The notes: generated by a model not told the origin, from the sequence alone. A stretch of 64,000 nt of DNA from Proteus vulgaris (GCF_023100685.1 NZ_CP090064.1:806001-870000), one strand, 5' to 3'. Positions 18,208 to 27,940 are shown, counted from the stretch's first letter. Translations and numbers: made by a program.

Positions 18208-20358
18208 ATGAACAAAAATGCATTTTTAAAGCACGTACCTTGGGTGATCCTCGGGATTATCGGTGCTTTTTGTCTTTCAGTGGTTGCACTTCGCCGTGGT
18301 GAACACGTTAGTGCGCTATGGATAGTTGTCGCTTCTGTTGCCGTCTACTTAGTTGCTTATCGTTATTACAGTCTGTATATCGCTCAAAAAGTGATGAAGC
18401 TTGACCCAACGAGAGCGACACCTTCTGTTATTAACAATGATGGTTTGAACTATGTTCCGACCAACCGTTATGTCTTATTTGGTCACCACTTTGCAGCTAT
18501 CGCTGGGGCTGGTCCTTTAGTTGGTCCTGTTCTTGCTGCTCAAATGGGGTACTTACCCGGTACGCTTTGGCTATTAGCAGGGGTTGTGTTAGCGGGTGCA
18601 GTACAAGACTTTATGGTGTTGTTTATTTCTACACGCCGTAATGGTAACTCACTTGGTGAGATGATAAAGAAAGAGATGGGGCCAATTCCGGGTACTATCG
18701 CTTTATTCGGCTGTTTCCTTATCATGATCATCATTCTTGCTGTGCTTGCCCTTATTGTTGTTAAAGCTTTAGCTGAAAGCCCATGGGGTGTGTTCACTGT
18801 TTGTTCAACAGTACCAATCGCCTTATTTATGGGTATTTACATGCGCTATATTCGCCCAGGTCGTGTGGGTGAAGTGTCAGTTATTGGTATTGTTTTACTG
18901 ATTGCGGCGATTTGGTTTGGTGGTGTTATTGCTCACGACCCATTCTGGGGCCCAGCGTTAACCTTTAAAGATACAACAATTACTTTTGGTCTTATTGGTT
19001 ATGCCTTCGTGTCTGCATTATTACCAGTATGGTTAATTCTTGCACCACGTGACTATTTAGCAACTTTCCTGAAAATTGGTGTTATCGTTGGTTTAGCTGT
19101 GGGGATTGTGATTTTAAACCCTGAACTGAAAATGCCAGCTGTTACTCAATACATTGATGGTACTGGACCATTGTGGAAAGGGGCTTTATTCCCATTCTTA
19201 TTTATCACTATCGCCTGTGGTGCCGTTTCTGGTTTCCACGCCCTAATAGCTTCAGGTACAACACCTAAGCTTATCGCAAATGAAATGGATGCTCGTTTTA
19301 TTGGTTATGGTGCAATGTTAATGGAATCATTCGTTGCGATCATGGCATTAGTCGCCGCATCTATCATTGAACCAGGTCTGTATTTTGCAATGAATACCCC
19401 ACCATCAGGTTTAGGTATTACGATGCCGAATCTACATGAATTAGGTGGTGAAAATACAGCTGTTATCATGGGGCAGTTAAAAGAAGTTACCGTACATGCA
19501 GCTGCAACAGTCAGTTCATGGGGCTTTGTTATCTCTCCAGAAGAAATCTTACAAACAGCGAAAGATATTGGTGAACCTTCTGTATTAAACCGTGCTGGTG
19601 GTGCGCCTACCTTAGCGGTTGGTATCGCGATGGTATTCCATAAAATCATTCCTGCTGCGGATATGGGCTTCTGGTATCACTTTGGGATCTTGTTTGAAGC
19701 GCTCTTTATTTTAACCGCGTTAGACGCAGGTACACGTTCTGGTCGCTTCATGCTTCAAGACTTATTAGGTAACTTTATTCCTTACTTGAAGAAAACAAAT
19801 TCGTTCATTCCAGGTGTTATTGGTACAGCGGGTTGTGTAGGCTTATGGGGATATCTGTTATACCAAGGTGTTGTTGACCCATTAGGCGGTGTTAAGAGCT
19901 TATGGCCATTATTTGGTATCTCAAACCAAATGTTAGCAGCTGTTGCACTGGTATTAGGTACGGTTATCTTAATTAAGATGAAACGCACTAAATATATTTG
20001 GGTAACTGTGGTTCCTGCGGTATGGCTATTAATTTGTACAACATGGGCATTAGGTCTGAAACTTCTCAGTGATGACCCACAAATGGAAGGTTTCTTCTAC
20101 TTAGCAAATGAATACAAAGCGAAGATCTTAGCAGGTGGTGCCGATTTAACTGCGGCTGAAATTACCAATATGAATCATATTGTAATTAACAACTACACCA
20201 ATGCGGGCTTAAGTATTCTGTTCTTAGTGGTTGTTTACAGCATCATTTTCTACGGTTTCCGTACCGCAATGAAAGCGCGTAAAAACCCAGAAGAAACAGC
20301 ACAAGAAACACCATATGTTCCTATGCCAAAAGACGTTAAAGTGTCCTCAGGTCACTAA
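18208..20358 (+). CDS. btsT: BtsT-type pyruvate/H+ symporter (CstA family)
   Basis: An inner-membrane carrier of the CstA family, 716 residues, the same length as E. coli BtsT (YjiY), the high-affinity pyruvate:proton symporter under the BtsS/BtsR two-component system. It begins MNKNAFLKHVPWVILGIIGAF and is almost collinear with BtsT to the end (PYVPMPKD). Many membrane helices are visible. The start at 18208 has AAAGGTG upstream; a frame extended to 18172 is unsupported. BtsT rather than CstA is preferred because yjiX and yjiA follow, as in E. coli, and BtsR-type repeats precede it. Confidence 0.94.
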   Translation: MNKNAFLKHVPWVILGIIGAFCLSVVALRRGEHVSALWIVVASVAVYLVAYRYYSLYIAQKVMKLDPTRATPSVINNDGLNYVPTNRYVLFGHHFAAIAGAGPLVGPVLAAQMGYLPGTLWLLAGVVLAGAVQDFMVLFISTRRNGNSLGEMIKKEMGPIPGTIALFGCFLIMIIILAVLALIVVKALAESPWGVFTVCSTVPIALFMGIYMRYIRPGRVGEVSVIGIVLLIAAIWFGGVIAHDPFWGPALTFKDTTITFGLIGYAFVSALLPVWLILAPRDYLATFLKIGVIVGLAVGIVILNPELKMPAVTQYIDGTGPLWKGALFPFLFITIACGAVSGFHALIASGTTPKLIANEMDARFIGYGAMLMESFVAIMALVAASIIEPGLYFAMNTPPSGLGITMPNLHELGGENTAVIMGQLKEVTVHAAATVSSWGFVISPEEILQTAKDIGEPSVLNRAGGAPTLAVGIAMVFHKIIPAADMGFWYHFGILFEALFILTALDAGTRSGRFMLQDLLGNFIPYLKKTNSFIPGVIGTAGCVGLWGYLLYQGVVDPLGGVKSLWPLFGISNQMLAAVALVLGTVILIKMKRTKYIWVTVVPAVWLLICTTWALGLKLLSDDPQMEGFFYLANEYKAKILAGGADLTAAEITNMNHIVINNYTNAGLSILFLVVVYSIIFYGFRTAMKARKNPEETAQETPYVPMPKDVKVSSGH

Positions 20359-20375
20359 TATTAGGTAAATAGTTT

Positions 20376-20407
20376 AACCCCGTACTGGTTTAGCTGGTAC
20401 GGGGTTT
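20376..20407 (+). other. Hairpin between btsT and yjiX
   Basis: AACCCCGTAC pairs perfectly with GTACGGGGTT around an 11-base loop. It stands directly before the AGGAG ribosome-binding site of yjiX. There is only a TTT after the stem, so it is more likely an mRNA stability or attenuation element than a full terminator. Confidence 0.6.
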
Positions 20408-20418
20408 AGGAGAAACTT

Positions 20419-20625
20419 ATGTTTGGCAATTTAGGACAAGCTGGAAAATATCTAGGGCAAGCCGCTCGTATGCTGATAGGTATTCCCGATTATGATAACT
20501 ATGTACAGCACATGAAAGATAACCATCCTGATAAGCCAGTTATGACCTATAACGAGTTTTTCCGTGAACGTCAGGAAGCCCGTTATGGTGGTGGTGATGG
20601 TAAAGGCGGTTTTCGCTGTTGCTAA
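20419..20625 (+). CDS. yjiX: YbdD/YjiX family small protein
   Basis: A 68-residue conserved protein of unknown function that follows CstA/BtsT transporters in enterobacteria. It reads [21 protein letters not shown] and ends in a basic, glycine-rich tail closing with two cysteines (FRCC), as in the E. coli proteins. AGGAG lies six bases before the ATG. It is the middle gene of btsT-yjiX-yjiA. The constant association with pyruvate or peptide carriers suggests an accessory role for the transporter, unproven. Confidence 0.92.
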   Translation: MFGNLGQAGKYLGQAARMLIGIPDYDNYVQHMKDNHPDKPVMTYNEFFRERQEARYGGGDGKGGFRCC

Positions 20626-20647
20626 TAATCTGTAAAGGAGACACATA

Positions 20648-21628
20648 ATGGAACCTATTGCAGTAACGATATTGACTGGTTTTTTAGGATCAGGAAAAAC
20701 AACGCTTTTGCGTCATATGCTTAATGAAGAGCATGGTTATAAAATCGCTGTTATTGAAAATGAATTTGGTGAAGTGCCTATTGATGACGAAATTATTGGT
20801 GATAGAGCCACTCAAATTAAAACACTTACCAATGGTTGTATTTGTTGTAGCAAATCGAATGAATTAGAAGACACATTATTAGACTTATGTGACAGTCTTG
20901 ATCGTGGTGAGATTGAGTTTGATAGGTTAGTTATTGAATGTACAGGCATGGCTGATCCCGGCCCTATTAGCCAAACATTTTTTTCTCATGAGGTGATCTG
21001 TCAACGCTATTTGTTAGATGGGATTATTACTCTTGTTGATAATATTCATGCTCAACAACAATTAGATCAATTTACTATTGCACAATCTCAAATTGGTTAT
21101 GCTGATCGCATCTTATTAACAAAAACTGATGTTGCACCAGCATCACCCGAATTAATGGCTAGATTAAGACGCATTAATGCAAGAGCACCCGTTAATACCG
21201 TTATTCATGGACAAATTGATTTAGGTTTATTGTTTAATGTAAAAGGTTTTATGTTGAATGATAACCTTCAAGTAAAACAGCCTCTTTTCCGCTTTCAGCC
21301 AGAAAAACAAGATGATATCCATTCTATTGTACTGAAATTTGATTATCCCGTTGAGCTACAAAAAGTCTCCGATGTAATGGAAAAATTATTATTAAGCTTT
21401 GCTGATAATCTTTTACGTTATAAAGGGATATTAAATATTAAAGATCAACCTAATCGCTTGTTATTCCAAGGTGTGCAACGCCTCTATAGTGCTGATTGGG
21501 ACAGAGCATGGCATGAAGATGAAATTCGCGAAAGCACATTGGTTTTTATTGGTATTCAATTACCAGAAGATGAGATAAGAGCTAGTTTTGATGCATTAAT
21601 GCCAAGTACACAAGAAAATGCACATTAA
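20648..21628 (+). CDS. yjiA: YjiA, COG0523/CobW-family metal-binding GTPase
   Basis: A 326-residue G3E-family GTPase. The P-loop GFLGSGKTTLLRH (residues 11-23), the family metal motif GCICC (63-67), ECTGMADPGPI and the guanine-recognition TKTD are all present, followed by a C-terminal CobW domain. E. coli YjiA binds zinc and other transition metals and hydrolyses GTP; its cellular client is unknown. It ends the btsT-yjiX-yjiA operon, 22 bases after yjiX with AAAGGAG upstream. Confidence 0.94.
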   Translation: MEPIAVTILTGFLGSGKTTLLRHMLNEEHGYKIAVIENEFGEVPIDDEIIGDRATQIKTLTNGCICCSKSNELEDTLLDLCDSLDRGEIEFDRLVIECTGMADPGPISQTFFSHEVICQRYLLDGIITLVDNIHAQQQLDQFTIAQSQIGYADRILLTKTDVAPASPELMARLRRINARAPVNTVIHGQIDLGLLFNVKGFMLNDNLQVKQPLFRFQPEKQDDIHSIVLKFDYPVELQKVSDVMEKLLLSFADNLLRYKGILNIKDQPNRLLFQGVQRLYSADWDRAWHEDEIRESTLVFIGIQLPEDEIRASFDALMPSTQENAH

Positions 21629-21639
21629 CCCAATACCCT

Positions 21640-21803
21640 GTAGTGAGTGTTAGAAAGTAGTACGAAGTAAGTAGTCGAAGTAACCGTAGTATAGCCGTAA
21701 ATAGCAGTAACGAATATTGATAAGCTCCTGACTTGAGGAGGATCCTGTTCCTAGGATCTTATGTTTCACCCCATAATAATAACTATTATGGGGTGCTTTT
21801 TTT
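21640..21803 (+). ncRNA. Candidate structured small RNA or operon 3' element
   Basis: The non-coding stretch after yjiA folds on paper into a three-way junction: ATAAG (21720-21724) with CTTAT (21758-21762), enclosing CTCCT/AGGAG and ATCCT/AGGAT hairpins. A strong terminator follows. No known small-RNA family was recognised, and the 5' boundary is a guess. It may be a free-standing RNA or the processed 3' end of the btsT transcript. Confidence 0.35.
21767..21803 (+). terminator. Intrinsic terminator after yjiA
   Basis: CACCCCATAATA pairs with TATTATGGGGTG around five bases, followed by C and seven T. Confidence 0.9.
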
Positions 21804-21814
21804 AATCACTGGAA

Positions 21815-23137
21815 TTAGCCATTAGCAACGGCTTTATATTCCATAATCTCAATAATTTGAATATCGGTATGTTGCATTGCTCGGCTTGCTAACGCACATA
21901 AGTTTTCAATCGTTGAGTCAACATCATGTGCCACAATACCGTCATTACCTGTCACAAATGTATTATCAAGAGCCATTAATACAGCTTTATAAGCGGCACT
22001 TGCACCGGTTGAAACTTTCATAGCGCAGCTATTTGAAGCACCATCACAAATTACACCACTAATATCACCAATCATGCTACTAATCGCCATTGCCATGGAT
22101 TCATAGCGTTCATCCATTAGCCATGCAATTGCACCTGCAGCGCCCATTGATGCTGTTGTGGCTGCACATAATGCAGATAATGCGGGGAATTTATGGTGAA
22201 TATAGATAGCCAGTAAATGGGAAAGCATTAATGCTCTTGCCATTTTCTCTTCGTCAACTTGTAAATATTCAGCAACGACCACAACCGGCATTGTTGCGGC
22301 AATACCTTGATTGCCTGAGCCTGAGTTACTCATGGCGGGCAAGACTGCACCGCCCATACGAGCATCAGATGCAGCAGATGTACGGATCATGATCTCTGAT
22401 AATAGATCTTTTGCTAATAGGCCTCGTTGTTGCTGGCGTTGTAAAGTTTGTCCAATATGTAAACCATAACTATTGTTCAAACCTTCTTTTGATAGCGCAT
22501 CATTTAAATGTGCTGATTCAAGAATAAAAGAAATTTCTTCTACGGGTACCTGAGTAACAAATTGATAAATTTCTTGGGTATTTGTTTGGGTTAGTGTTTC
22601 TTTTATTTCGCAAGGCGATGCTGATTGTTCTGCACTATCACAAGTGTTATCAAGAACAACATCACCATTATGAATGATTTTAACGATATTGGTGTGATTG
22701 CCTGCAATAATGACAGTTGCACTGTTTTCACCATCTTCAATAGTGACTTCACTATAAAGAACTTCTTGGCACGCTTTTTTAATAGAAACATTAACAATAC
22801 CAGAAGCTAGCAGCGCTTTGCTTTGTTTTACATGTTCTGGTGTGGCATTTTTTAATACTTCTAAACCCGCTTTACTATCACCGCCAACAGCCCCTAAGCT
22901 AGCAGCAATAGATAGCCCCACCATTCCAGTTCCTGGTACGGTAACGCCCATACCATTTTTCATTAAGTTCGGGGAAACTTCAGCGCTAATGCGAGTGATA
23001 GCGTGTTGAAGATAACTTGCTGCGGTAGCAGCCGCTAATGCAAGTGAGATAGGCTCTGTACAACCTAAAGCAGGTTTAACTTGTTGTTTTACTGCCGCTA
23101 TCAATATTTTCCAACGAGAAGATAATTGTTCTTTCAT
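21815..23137 (-). CDS. cyuA: CyuA (YhaM/UPF0597), L-cysteine desulfidase
   Basis: An iron-sulfur-dependent L-cysteine desulfidase family enzyme, releasing pyruvate, ammonia and sulfide from cysteine. The protein of about 440 residues follows E. coli YhaM/CyuA throughout, with the cluster-ligand region [14 protein letters not shown] near the N-terminus and [17 protein letters not shown] cysteines (here [13 protein letters not shown]) near residue 345. The start at 23137 ([10 protein letters not shown]) is preferred by homology, with GGG eight bases upstream; the frame is open to 23170. Unlike E. coli, no cysteine carrier cyuP follows. Confidence 0.9.
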   Translation of the reverse strand: MKEQLSSRWKILIAAVKQQVKPALGCTEPISLALAAATAASYLQHAITRISAEVSPNLMKNGMGVTVPGTGMVGLSIAASLGAVGGDSKAGLEVLKNATPEHVKQSKALLASGIVNVSIKKACQEVLYSEVTIEDGENSATVIIAGNHTNIVKIIHNGDVVLDNTCDSAEQSASPCEIKETLTQTNTQEIYQFVTQVPVEEISFILESAHLNDALSKEGLNNSYGLHIGQTLQRQQQRGLLAKDLLSEIMIRTSAASDARMGGAVLPAMSNSGSGNQGIAATMPVVVVAEYLQVDEEKMARALMLSHLLAIYIHHKFPALSALCAATTASMGAAGAIAWLMDERYESMAMAISSMIGDISGVICDGASNSCAMKVSTGASAAYKAVLMALDNTFVTGNDGIVAHDVDSTIENLCALASRAMQHTDIQIIEIMEYKAVANG

Positions 23138-23751
23138 TGCATGCACCCAATAAACAGTATGAAAATTCAATAGGTTATTCTATTTTTATTCTCTTCATCA
23201 TACTGAATTTATGAGAGAAAGTTTTTTCTGAATTTACTAACATTGAATAAAATTTGAGAAAATATTACCTTCTTTGTCTTTAGTGTTGGTAATTTTTTCT
23301 ACTTTAGAGAAAAACACATAAATTCACTTTGTCATTGTATTAATTTACATGAAAAAAAAGAGTCAGTTGCTCATTGGTTTAAAATGAACCAATGAAATAA
23401 TAAGTGAATTAAATAAATTAATTTTATAAATATAAAATTAAATAAAAAAGCAATAGAATGAATACACGATCCTATTGCTAGTATAACTATCATACTTAAA
23501 GTGGGCTAACTCTGAATAGTTAAAATAAAGAGTAATGAATAGTAATTAAATATCACACTATTATTTTAACAATGAAAATAGTAGGCTCTTTATTTTTTGG
23601 AGTATAAAAATAACTTTCTGTTATTTTGTTAATTTTTTATGTTTATATTAATTGTTGTTTTTTTTGAATATAAATTCAGATTATTGAGAAAATATAATGT
23701 TTATTATTTGAAAATAACCTGAAGTAAGAAATATTACTTCAGGTATATTTA
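23138..23751. other. AT-rich intergenic region between cyuA and the DcuC-family gene
   Basis: About 610 bases, very AT-rich, without a convincing reading frame. It must contain the cyuA promoter. A terminator hairpin for the DcuC-family gene lies at its right end; nothing else was recognised. Confidence 0.6.
23717..23744 (-). terminator. Hairpin terminator after the DcuC-family gene
   Basis: ACCTGAAGTAA pairs perfectly with TTACTTCAGGT around six bases. On the minus strand it is followed by TATTTTC, a modest T-rich tail. Confidence 0.65.
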
Positions 23752-25119
23752 TTAATAATAGAAGATAGCAATAATAGCACTATGGAATACAAAGCCGACC
23801 ATAAGTGGGATCGCCGTCCTTTTTACAACATCAAACGGTTGCAATTTAGCACCACTAGATACTGCAATAATAACTCCTGCGACAGGAGACATACCTCGTC
23901 CCATATGTGACGCTTGTTGCATTGGTAAAATCATCGCAATTGGGTTGACACCCATGCTATGTGCAATTTGTGGAATAAGTTCAACGAATGCAAGGAAGGG
24001 AGCATTACCTGAACCCATAATAATTGCAGCAGCTAATGTCACGACTGCGAAGACCAATGCCATAGCAAATGGCGGCAAGCCCACAGATTCCGCCATCACA
24101 ATCAGGCTATCTATTGCACCACTAACTTTAATACCATGAGCAAAGACACCTGCGGCGACTAATAACCCTACAACGTTACTAAATGCAGAGCCCATCCCCT
24201 TTAAGAAATGCTGGAAGCCCGCACACACTGATTTAAAATCACGTAAGCGTAATGTTTCAATTAGCATACAAATTGCCATTGAAATCAATACAATAGTGAC
24301 CACATCAAGGTGAATTCCTTCAACAAATAGGCTTGATGAACCTACTGCCATAATAATCGGTAACATTGGTAGTAAGGCATAAAAGCCGGGTACGTTTTTA
24401 TCACTCTTTGCTTCTTCAGACATTTTGCCTAATTGAGGAACAAATCCGGCTCTACGGTCACAATGGCGTTGCCAGAAGATATGTGTAATACCAACAGCTA
24501 GCACGGTTGCAATTGCCGCAGGCCCTTGGTAATAAAGCACATATTCAACAACACCTAAGTCAACCGCTTTTGCACCTCGAATGGCGTCAATAGCCGTTGG
24601 GGTGTAAGCCACTCCTAATGAAGTTGCAATTACACCCGCGGCCGATGCTGGAGATAAACCAAGTCCTATCATAATCGGGAACATCGTACCCATTAATAGA
24701 ACAGCCAATCCCGTTGCTGAAGGAATAGCAAGTTGCAAAATACTTGCGAGTAGAAAAGAGAAAAATAGCAACACATAAGGTGAACGCATATTTTTCAATG
24801 GGCGAGTTGCAACTCGTACAACGGCCTCATTGGCACCAATATGATCCATATAATGCGCAAATCCCATCAGTGCCATGATCATTAAACCAAGGTCAGCGGC
24901 ACGACTACTAAAGAGATCACGCATGACTTCAAAGGGATCTAACCAGCCAATACCTGTTGTTTTGACATTTTTAGGAAGAATATCTCCCCAACCAAACATC
25001 ATGGTTAGCGCCATTAAGGCTAGACCAGCGACTAACAAAACAGGTTCTGCTTTATATCCTTTCAAGATCATCCTAGCGACAATAACAACGACGACTAAGA
25101 CCGCAAGAATTTGGATCAT
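23752..25119 (-). CDS. DcuC-family anaerobic C4-dicarboxylate carrier homolog
   Basis: A 455-residue inner-membrane protein with about a dozen hydrophobic helices. It resembles DcuC (YVLLFFSFLLASILQLAIPSATGLAVLLMGTMFP region; IMGSGNAPFLAFVELIPQIAHSMG; HMGRGMSPVAGVI). Classical DcuC exports succinate in fermentation. Its ATG overlaps the pepT stop (ATGA), so it is translated with the peptidase. That partnership suggests the substrate may be a peptide or amino acid product rather than a dicarboxylate (inference). DcuC proper is possible. Confidence 0.8.
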   Translation of the reverse strand: MIQILAVLVVVVIVARMILKGYKAEPVLLVAGLALMALTMMFGWGDILPKNVKTTGIGWLDPFEVMRDLFSSRAADLGLMIMALMGFAHYMDHIGANEAVVRVATRPLKNMRSPYVLLFFSFLLASILQLAIPSATGLAVLLMGTMFPIMIGLGLSPASAAGVIATSLGVAYTPTAIDAIRGAKAVDLGVVEYVLYYQGPAAIATVLAVGITHIFWQRHCDRRAGFVPQLGKMSEEAKSDKNVPGFYALLPMLPIIMAVGSSSLFVEGIHLDVVTIVLISMAICMLIETLRLRDFKSVCAGFQHFLKGMGSAFSNVVGLLVAAGVFAHGIKVSGAIDSLIVMAESVGLPPFAMALVFAVVTLAAAIIMGSGNAPFLAFVELIPQIAHSMGVNPIAMILPMQQASHMGRGMSPVAGVIIAVSSGAKLQPFDVVKRTAIPLMVGFVFHSAIIAIFYY

Positions 25120-26369
25120 GCTTTAGCTCCAGGCGCAAAGCGTTCTGCAGTGATCTTCACGACAGACTTTAAGACATCACTGGCAGCATAAAGGGATTTA
25201 ACAGGCAGATATTCATAAATAGAATGAAAATTATGAGCACCAGTAAAGATATTTGGACAAGGTAAGCCATTTTGAGAAAGGGCTGCACCATCATAACCAC
25301 CACGCATTGGAATTGGGCGAGGGGTAATGCCATTAGCTTCATAAGCGGCAACCGCAATATCGATAGGGTAGCGATTATCACCTTGTAGGCTATTAAAGAC
25401 GTTGGCATAACGGTCAGCGAGTTTACAAGTAACAGAGCCTTCGCCCCATAAACCTTCACAATAATCTGAAAGTTGTTTTAAAAATGCCATACGGTGGGCA
25501 TAACCTTTTTCGGTGAAATCACGTACATCCATTTTTAATACGGTACGTGCACTATTTCCGGCTAATTGTTTTACCCAATAATAACCTTCACGGCCTTCAG
25601 TATATTCAGGTGCTTCACCACCCGGTAACATAGCAACAAATTTATGTGCCATTAACAGCGAATTCTTTAATTTACCTTTCGCAGACATTGGATGGGCAGA
25701 AGCACCAGTAAAGGTAATTTCCACATCCCCGGCATTCCAGTTTTCATACACTAACTCGCCAATACCACAGCAATCTAAAGTATAAGCAAAATCAGCACCA
25801 AATTCTTTAGTATCAAAGACTTTTGCACCACGTAAACCTTGCTCTTCATCCGGCACAAAACCAATTTTCACTGTACCGTGTTTAACTTCAGGATGTTGTT
25901 TAAAGTATTGCAACATATCCATAATTGAAGCAATTGCGGCTTTGTCATCAGCGCCTAATAAACTGGTGCCATCCGTCACGATAATATCGTCACCAATATA
26001 GTTTTCTAATTCTGGGAATTCACTTTGACGTAGATAAATATCAAGCTCTTTGTTTAAGCAAAGATCACCACCTTTATAAGGTAAGATTTGCGCTTTGGTA
26101 TCATTAGTTTGCTCAGCACTGGTATCTAAATGACCAAAGAAAGCAACAGTAGGCACTTCATAATCAAGGTTGGAAGGTAGTGTTGCGGTAACAATCGCAG
26201 TATCGCGGATCTTAATATCCTCAACACCTAAAGCCTTGAGTTCTTCAACTAATTGTAATGCTAGGACTCGCTGACCTTCTGAAGAAGGCATAATGCCCGC
26301 AGCGCCATTTTCCCTATTTGTGGTGGTGTTAACTTTTGTATAAGAAATAAACCGTTCAACGAGATTCAT
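25116..26369 (-). CDS. pepT: Peptidase T (tripeptide aminopeptidase)
   Basis: An M20-family zinc aminopeptidase that removes the N-terminal residue of tripeptides in the cytoplasm. The 417-residue protein carries the M20 metal-binding landmarks FFGHLDTSAE (histidine and aspartate, residues about 76-84), GADDKAAIA and PDEEQGLRGAK, and a dimerisation domain in the middle. Length and N-terminus (LVERFISYTKVNT) agree with E. coli PepT. It is the first gene of a two-gene operon with the DcuC-family carrier. Salmonella pepT is FNR-activated; no convincing FNR site was seen here. Confidence 0.95.
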   Translation of the reverse strand: MNLVERFISYTKVNTTTNRENGAAGIMPSSEGQRVLALQLVEELKALGVEDIKIRDTAIVTATLPSNLDYEVPTVAFFGHLDTSAEQTNDTKAQILPYKGGDLCLNKELDIYLRQSEFPELENYIGDDIIVTDGTSLLGADDKAAIASIMDMLQYFKQHPEVKHGTVKIGFVPDEEQGLRGAKVFDTKEFGADFAYTLDCCGIGELVYENWNAGDVEITFTGASAHPMSAKGKLKNSLLMAHKFVAMLPGGEAPEYTEGREGYYWVKQLAGNSARTVLKMDVRDFTEKGYAHRMAFLKQLSDYCEGLWGEGSVTCKLADRYANVFNSLQGDNRYPIDIAVAAYEANGITPRPIPMRGGYDGAALSQNGLPCPNIFTGAHNFHSIYEYLPVKSLYAASDVLKSVVKITAERFAPGAKA

Positions 26370-26962
26370 GACAAGACTCCATTGTGTTTTTAATTGTATT
26401 ATTTGTACTAATACTTACTTATTTCATTTATTAGAAAAGACTAACACCTACTTGTATCATAAAAAAAACAATAGGGAATTAGAGAAAAATAATTATTTTT
26501 GCAAGAAAAGTTTAATGTTGATTAATATTTAATTTTTGGTTTTTTCTTTATTAAAAAAATTAGTGTTTTTTGTGGGTGAGGTTATTTTTACTTACCTTTT
26601 TGAGATGGTTTTCTGTGATCGCAATCATAAAAAAGATATATTAAAAATAATGTTTTTTTAAGAGAGTAAATAAACTCATTACTTATTTTAATGATTCAAT
26701 ATCTATAATAATTATATTATATTAATTATTTTCTTACGGTTTTAATAAAAGTTAAATTTAAAAAAGGATACCGATTCTTAACAAAGAATGACGATAAACT
26801 ATTGTTTTAAACTTATGGAATAATTAAAAGTACATAGAGCTATATAAAAATATTGGTTCTTATCTATTGATGATAATAATTAAATTTATAAATGGTAGAT
26901 AAATGATAGTAGATAAAATGATAAATTATAGAATATGATCATGTTAAATAAATAGGATAATA
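26370..26962. other. AT-rich divergent intergenic region between pepT and an orphan gene
   Basis: About 590 bases of extreme AT content with many A and T runs. It should hold the pepT promoter and that of the orphan gene. No coding frame, repeat or strong operator was recognised. The composition matches the orphan gene and is typical of H-NS-bound, acquired DNA. Confidence 0.55.
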
Positions 26963-27883
26963 ATGATGTGTCCTGCAAGTATAAGTACTCAATCACAAAT
27001 GGTTTCTTCTGTTTTATCAACTAGTTCAGTGGATACAGATATCTATGTGGAATATAATCCAATCTTATTAATAAGAAACTCAGAAAATAATTTTATCAGC
27101 CATACAAATCCGAAAATTCACTCAGGAAATTCAGAAAATTCAGAAAATAGAGAAGAATCTGTTTATATGGAAATGGGAGGCAAAATTAATTCTTTGGAAA
27201 AAGACATTGATGATATTTATTCAGACCATGATTATGAGGATATTGATAGTTTAGATTCGAACTATGAATATTATAGTTCTTCTAAGATAAATAATGAGAG
27301 TAATGATATAGAAAATAATAAAATAATGACATTATTTGAGTATCAATATAAAATCAGTAATAAAGATAATTTGTCAACAAAAGAAATAATAATTAATGAA
27401 TTAATTATGGATGAGATAACAGGACGTGAGAAAATAACAAATGATGTTATGCATAAAGGATTAGGTCATATAAATGAAAGTAAAACTAATAGATATTTGT
27501 CTTTAGTTAAATTATTAAATAAAACTAATTCTCCAAAAATAAAAGAGCTTATTAATAAAGAAATTAATACATTAAAAAATGAATTTAAAATTGATTTTTT
27601 AAAAATAAAAACAAAAATAGTAATAAAATTATCAGAATTAATTAAACATCCTAATTTTAAAAATAGACTTTTGTTAGAAACAAATAAAATTACATTGAAT
27701 GAATTAATCAGTAAAGAAAGTAGGGGTGACTATTATTTAACGACTCTTTTTTCTAAGTTAGCAAAAGAATATAATAAGAGAATTAATTTATCTAAAATTA
27801 AAGATATAGAAAAAATTAATGACATATCAAACTCAATAATTAGTTTGGTGTTAGCACAATATGATAAAGAAGGGATTATTTGA
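26963..27883 (+). CDS. Orphan protein with clustered acidic tyrosine motifs (possible secreted effector)
   Basis: I do not recognise this 306-residue protein. Its codons are far more AT-rich than those of neighbouring genes, with Ile, Asn, Lys, Ser and Glu dominating. Residues 1-25 are Ser/Thr-rich with almost no charge (MMCPASISTQSQMVSSVLST). Residues 67-110 hold several tyrosines in acidic settings (VYMEM, DIYSDHDYEDID, NYEYYSSS). The remainder is lysine-rich and predicted helical. AGGA six bases before the ATG supports the start. No membrane helix is evident. The features recall type III secreted effectors, but this is only a suggestion. Confidence 0.65.
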   Translation: MMCPASISTQSQMVSSVLSTSSVDTDIYVEYNPILLIRNSENNFISHTNPKIHSGNSENSENREESVYMEMGGKINSLEKDIDDIYSDHDYEDIDSLDSNYEYYSSSKINNESNDIENNKIMTLFEYQYKISNKDNLSTKEIIINELIMDEITGREKITNDVMHKGLGHINESKTNRYLSLVKLLNKTNSPKIKELINKEINTLKNEFKIDFLKIKTKIVIKLSELIKHPNFKNRLLLETNKITLNELISKESRGDYYLTTLFSKLAKEYNKRINLSKIKDIEKINDISNSIISLVLAQYDKEGII

Positions 27884-27900
27884 CTTTTAGCAAAATATCG

Positions 27901-27939
27901 ATTTAACAGCCTGATAGTAATATTATCAGGCCGTTAAAT
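27901..27939. terminator. Hairpin between convergent genes (bidirectional terminator)
   Basis: ATTTAAC and GCCTGATA pair with TATCAGGC and GTTAAAT around a seven-base loop with one mismatch. It lies between the orphan gene and the MATE gene, which converge. T runs are weak on both strands. Confidence 0.6.
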
Positions 27940-27940
27940 A

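Noticed and set aside
26516..26530. Possible FNR site TTGAT-TAAT-ATTTA upstream of pepT
   Set aside because: The right half-site matches poorly in an AT-rich region. FNR control of pepT is known in Salmonella but cannot be supported here.
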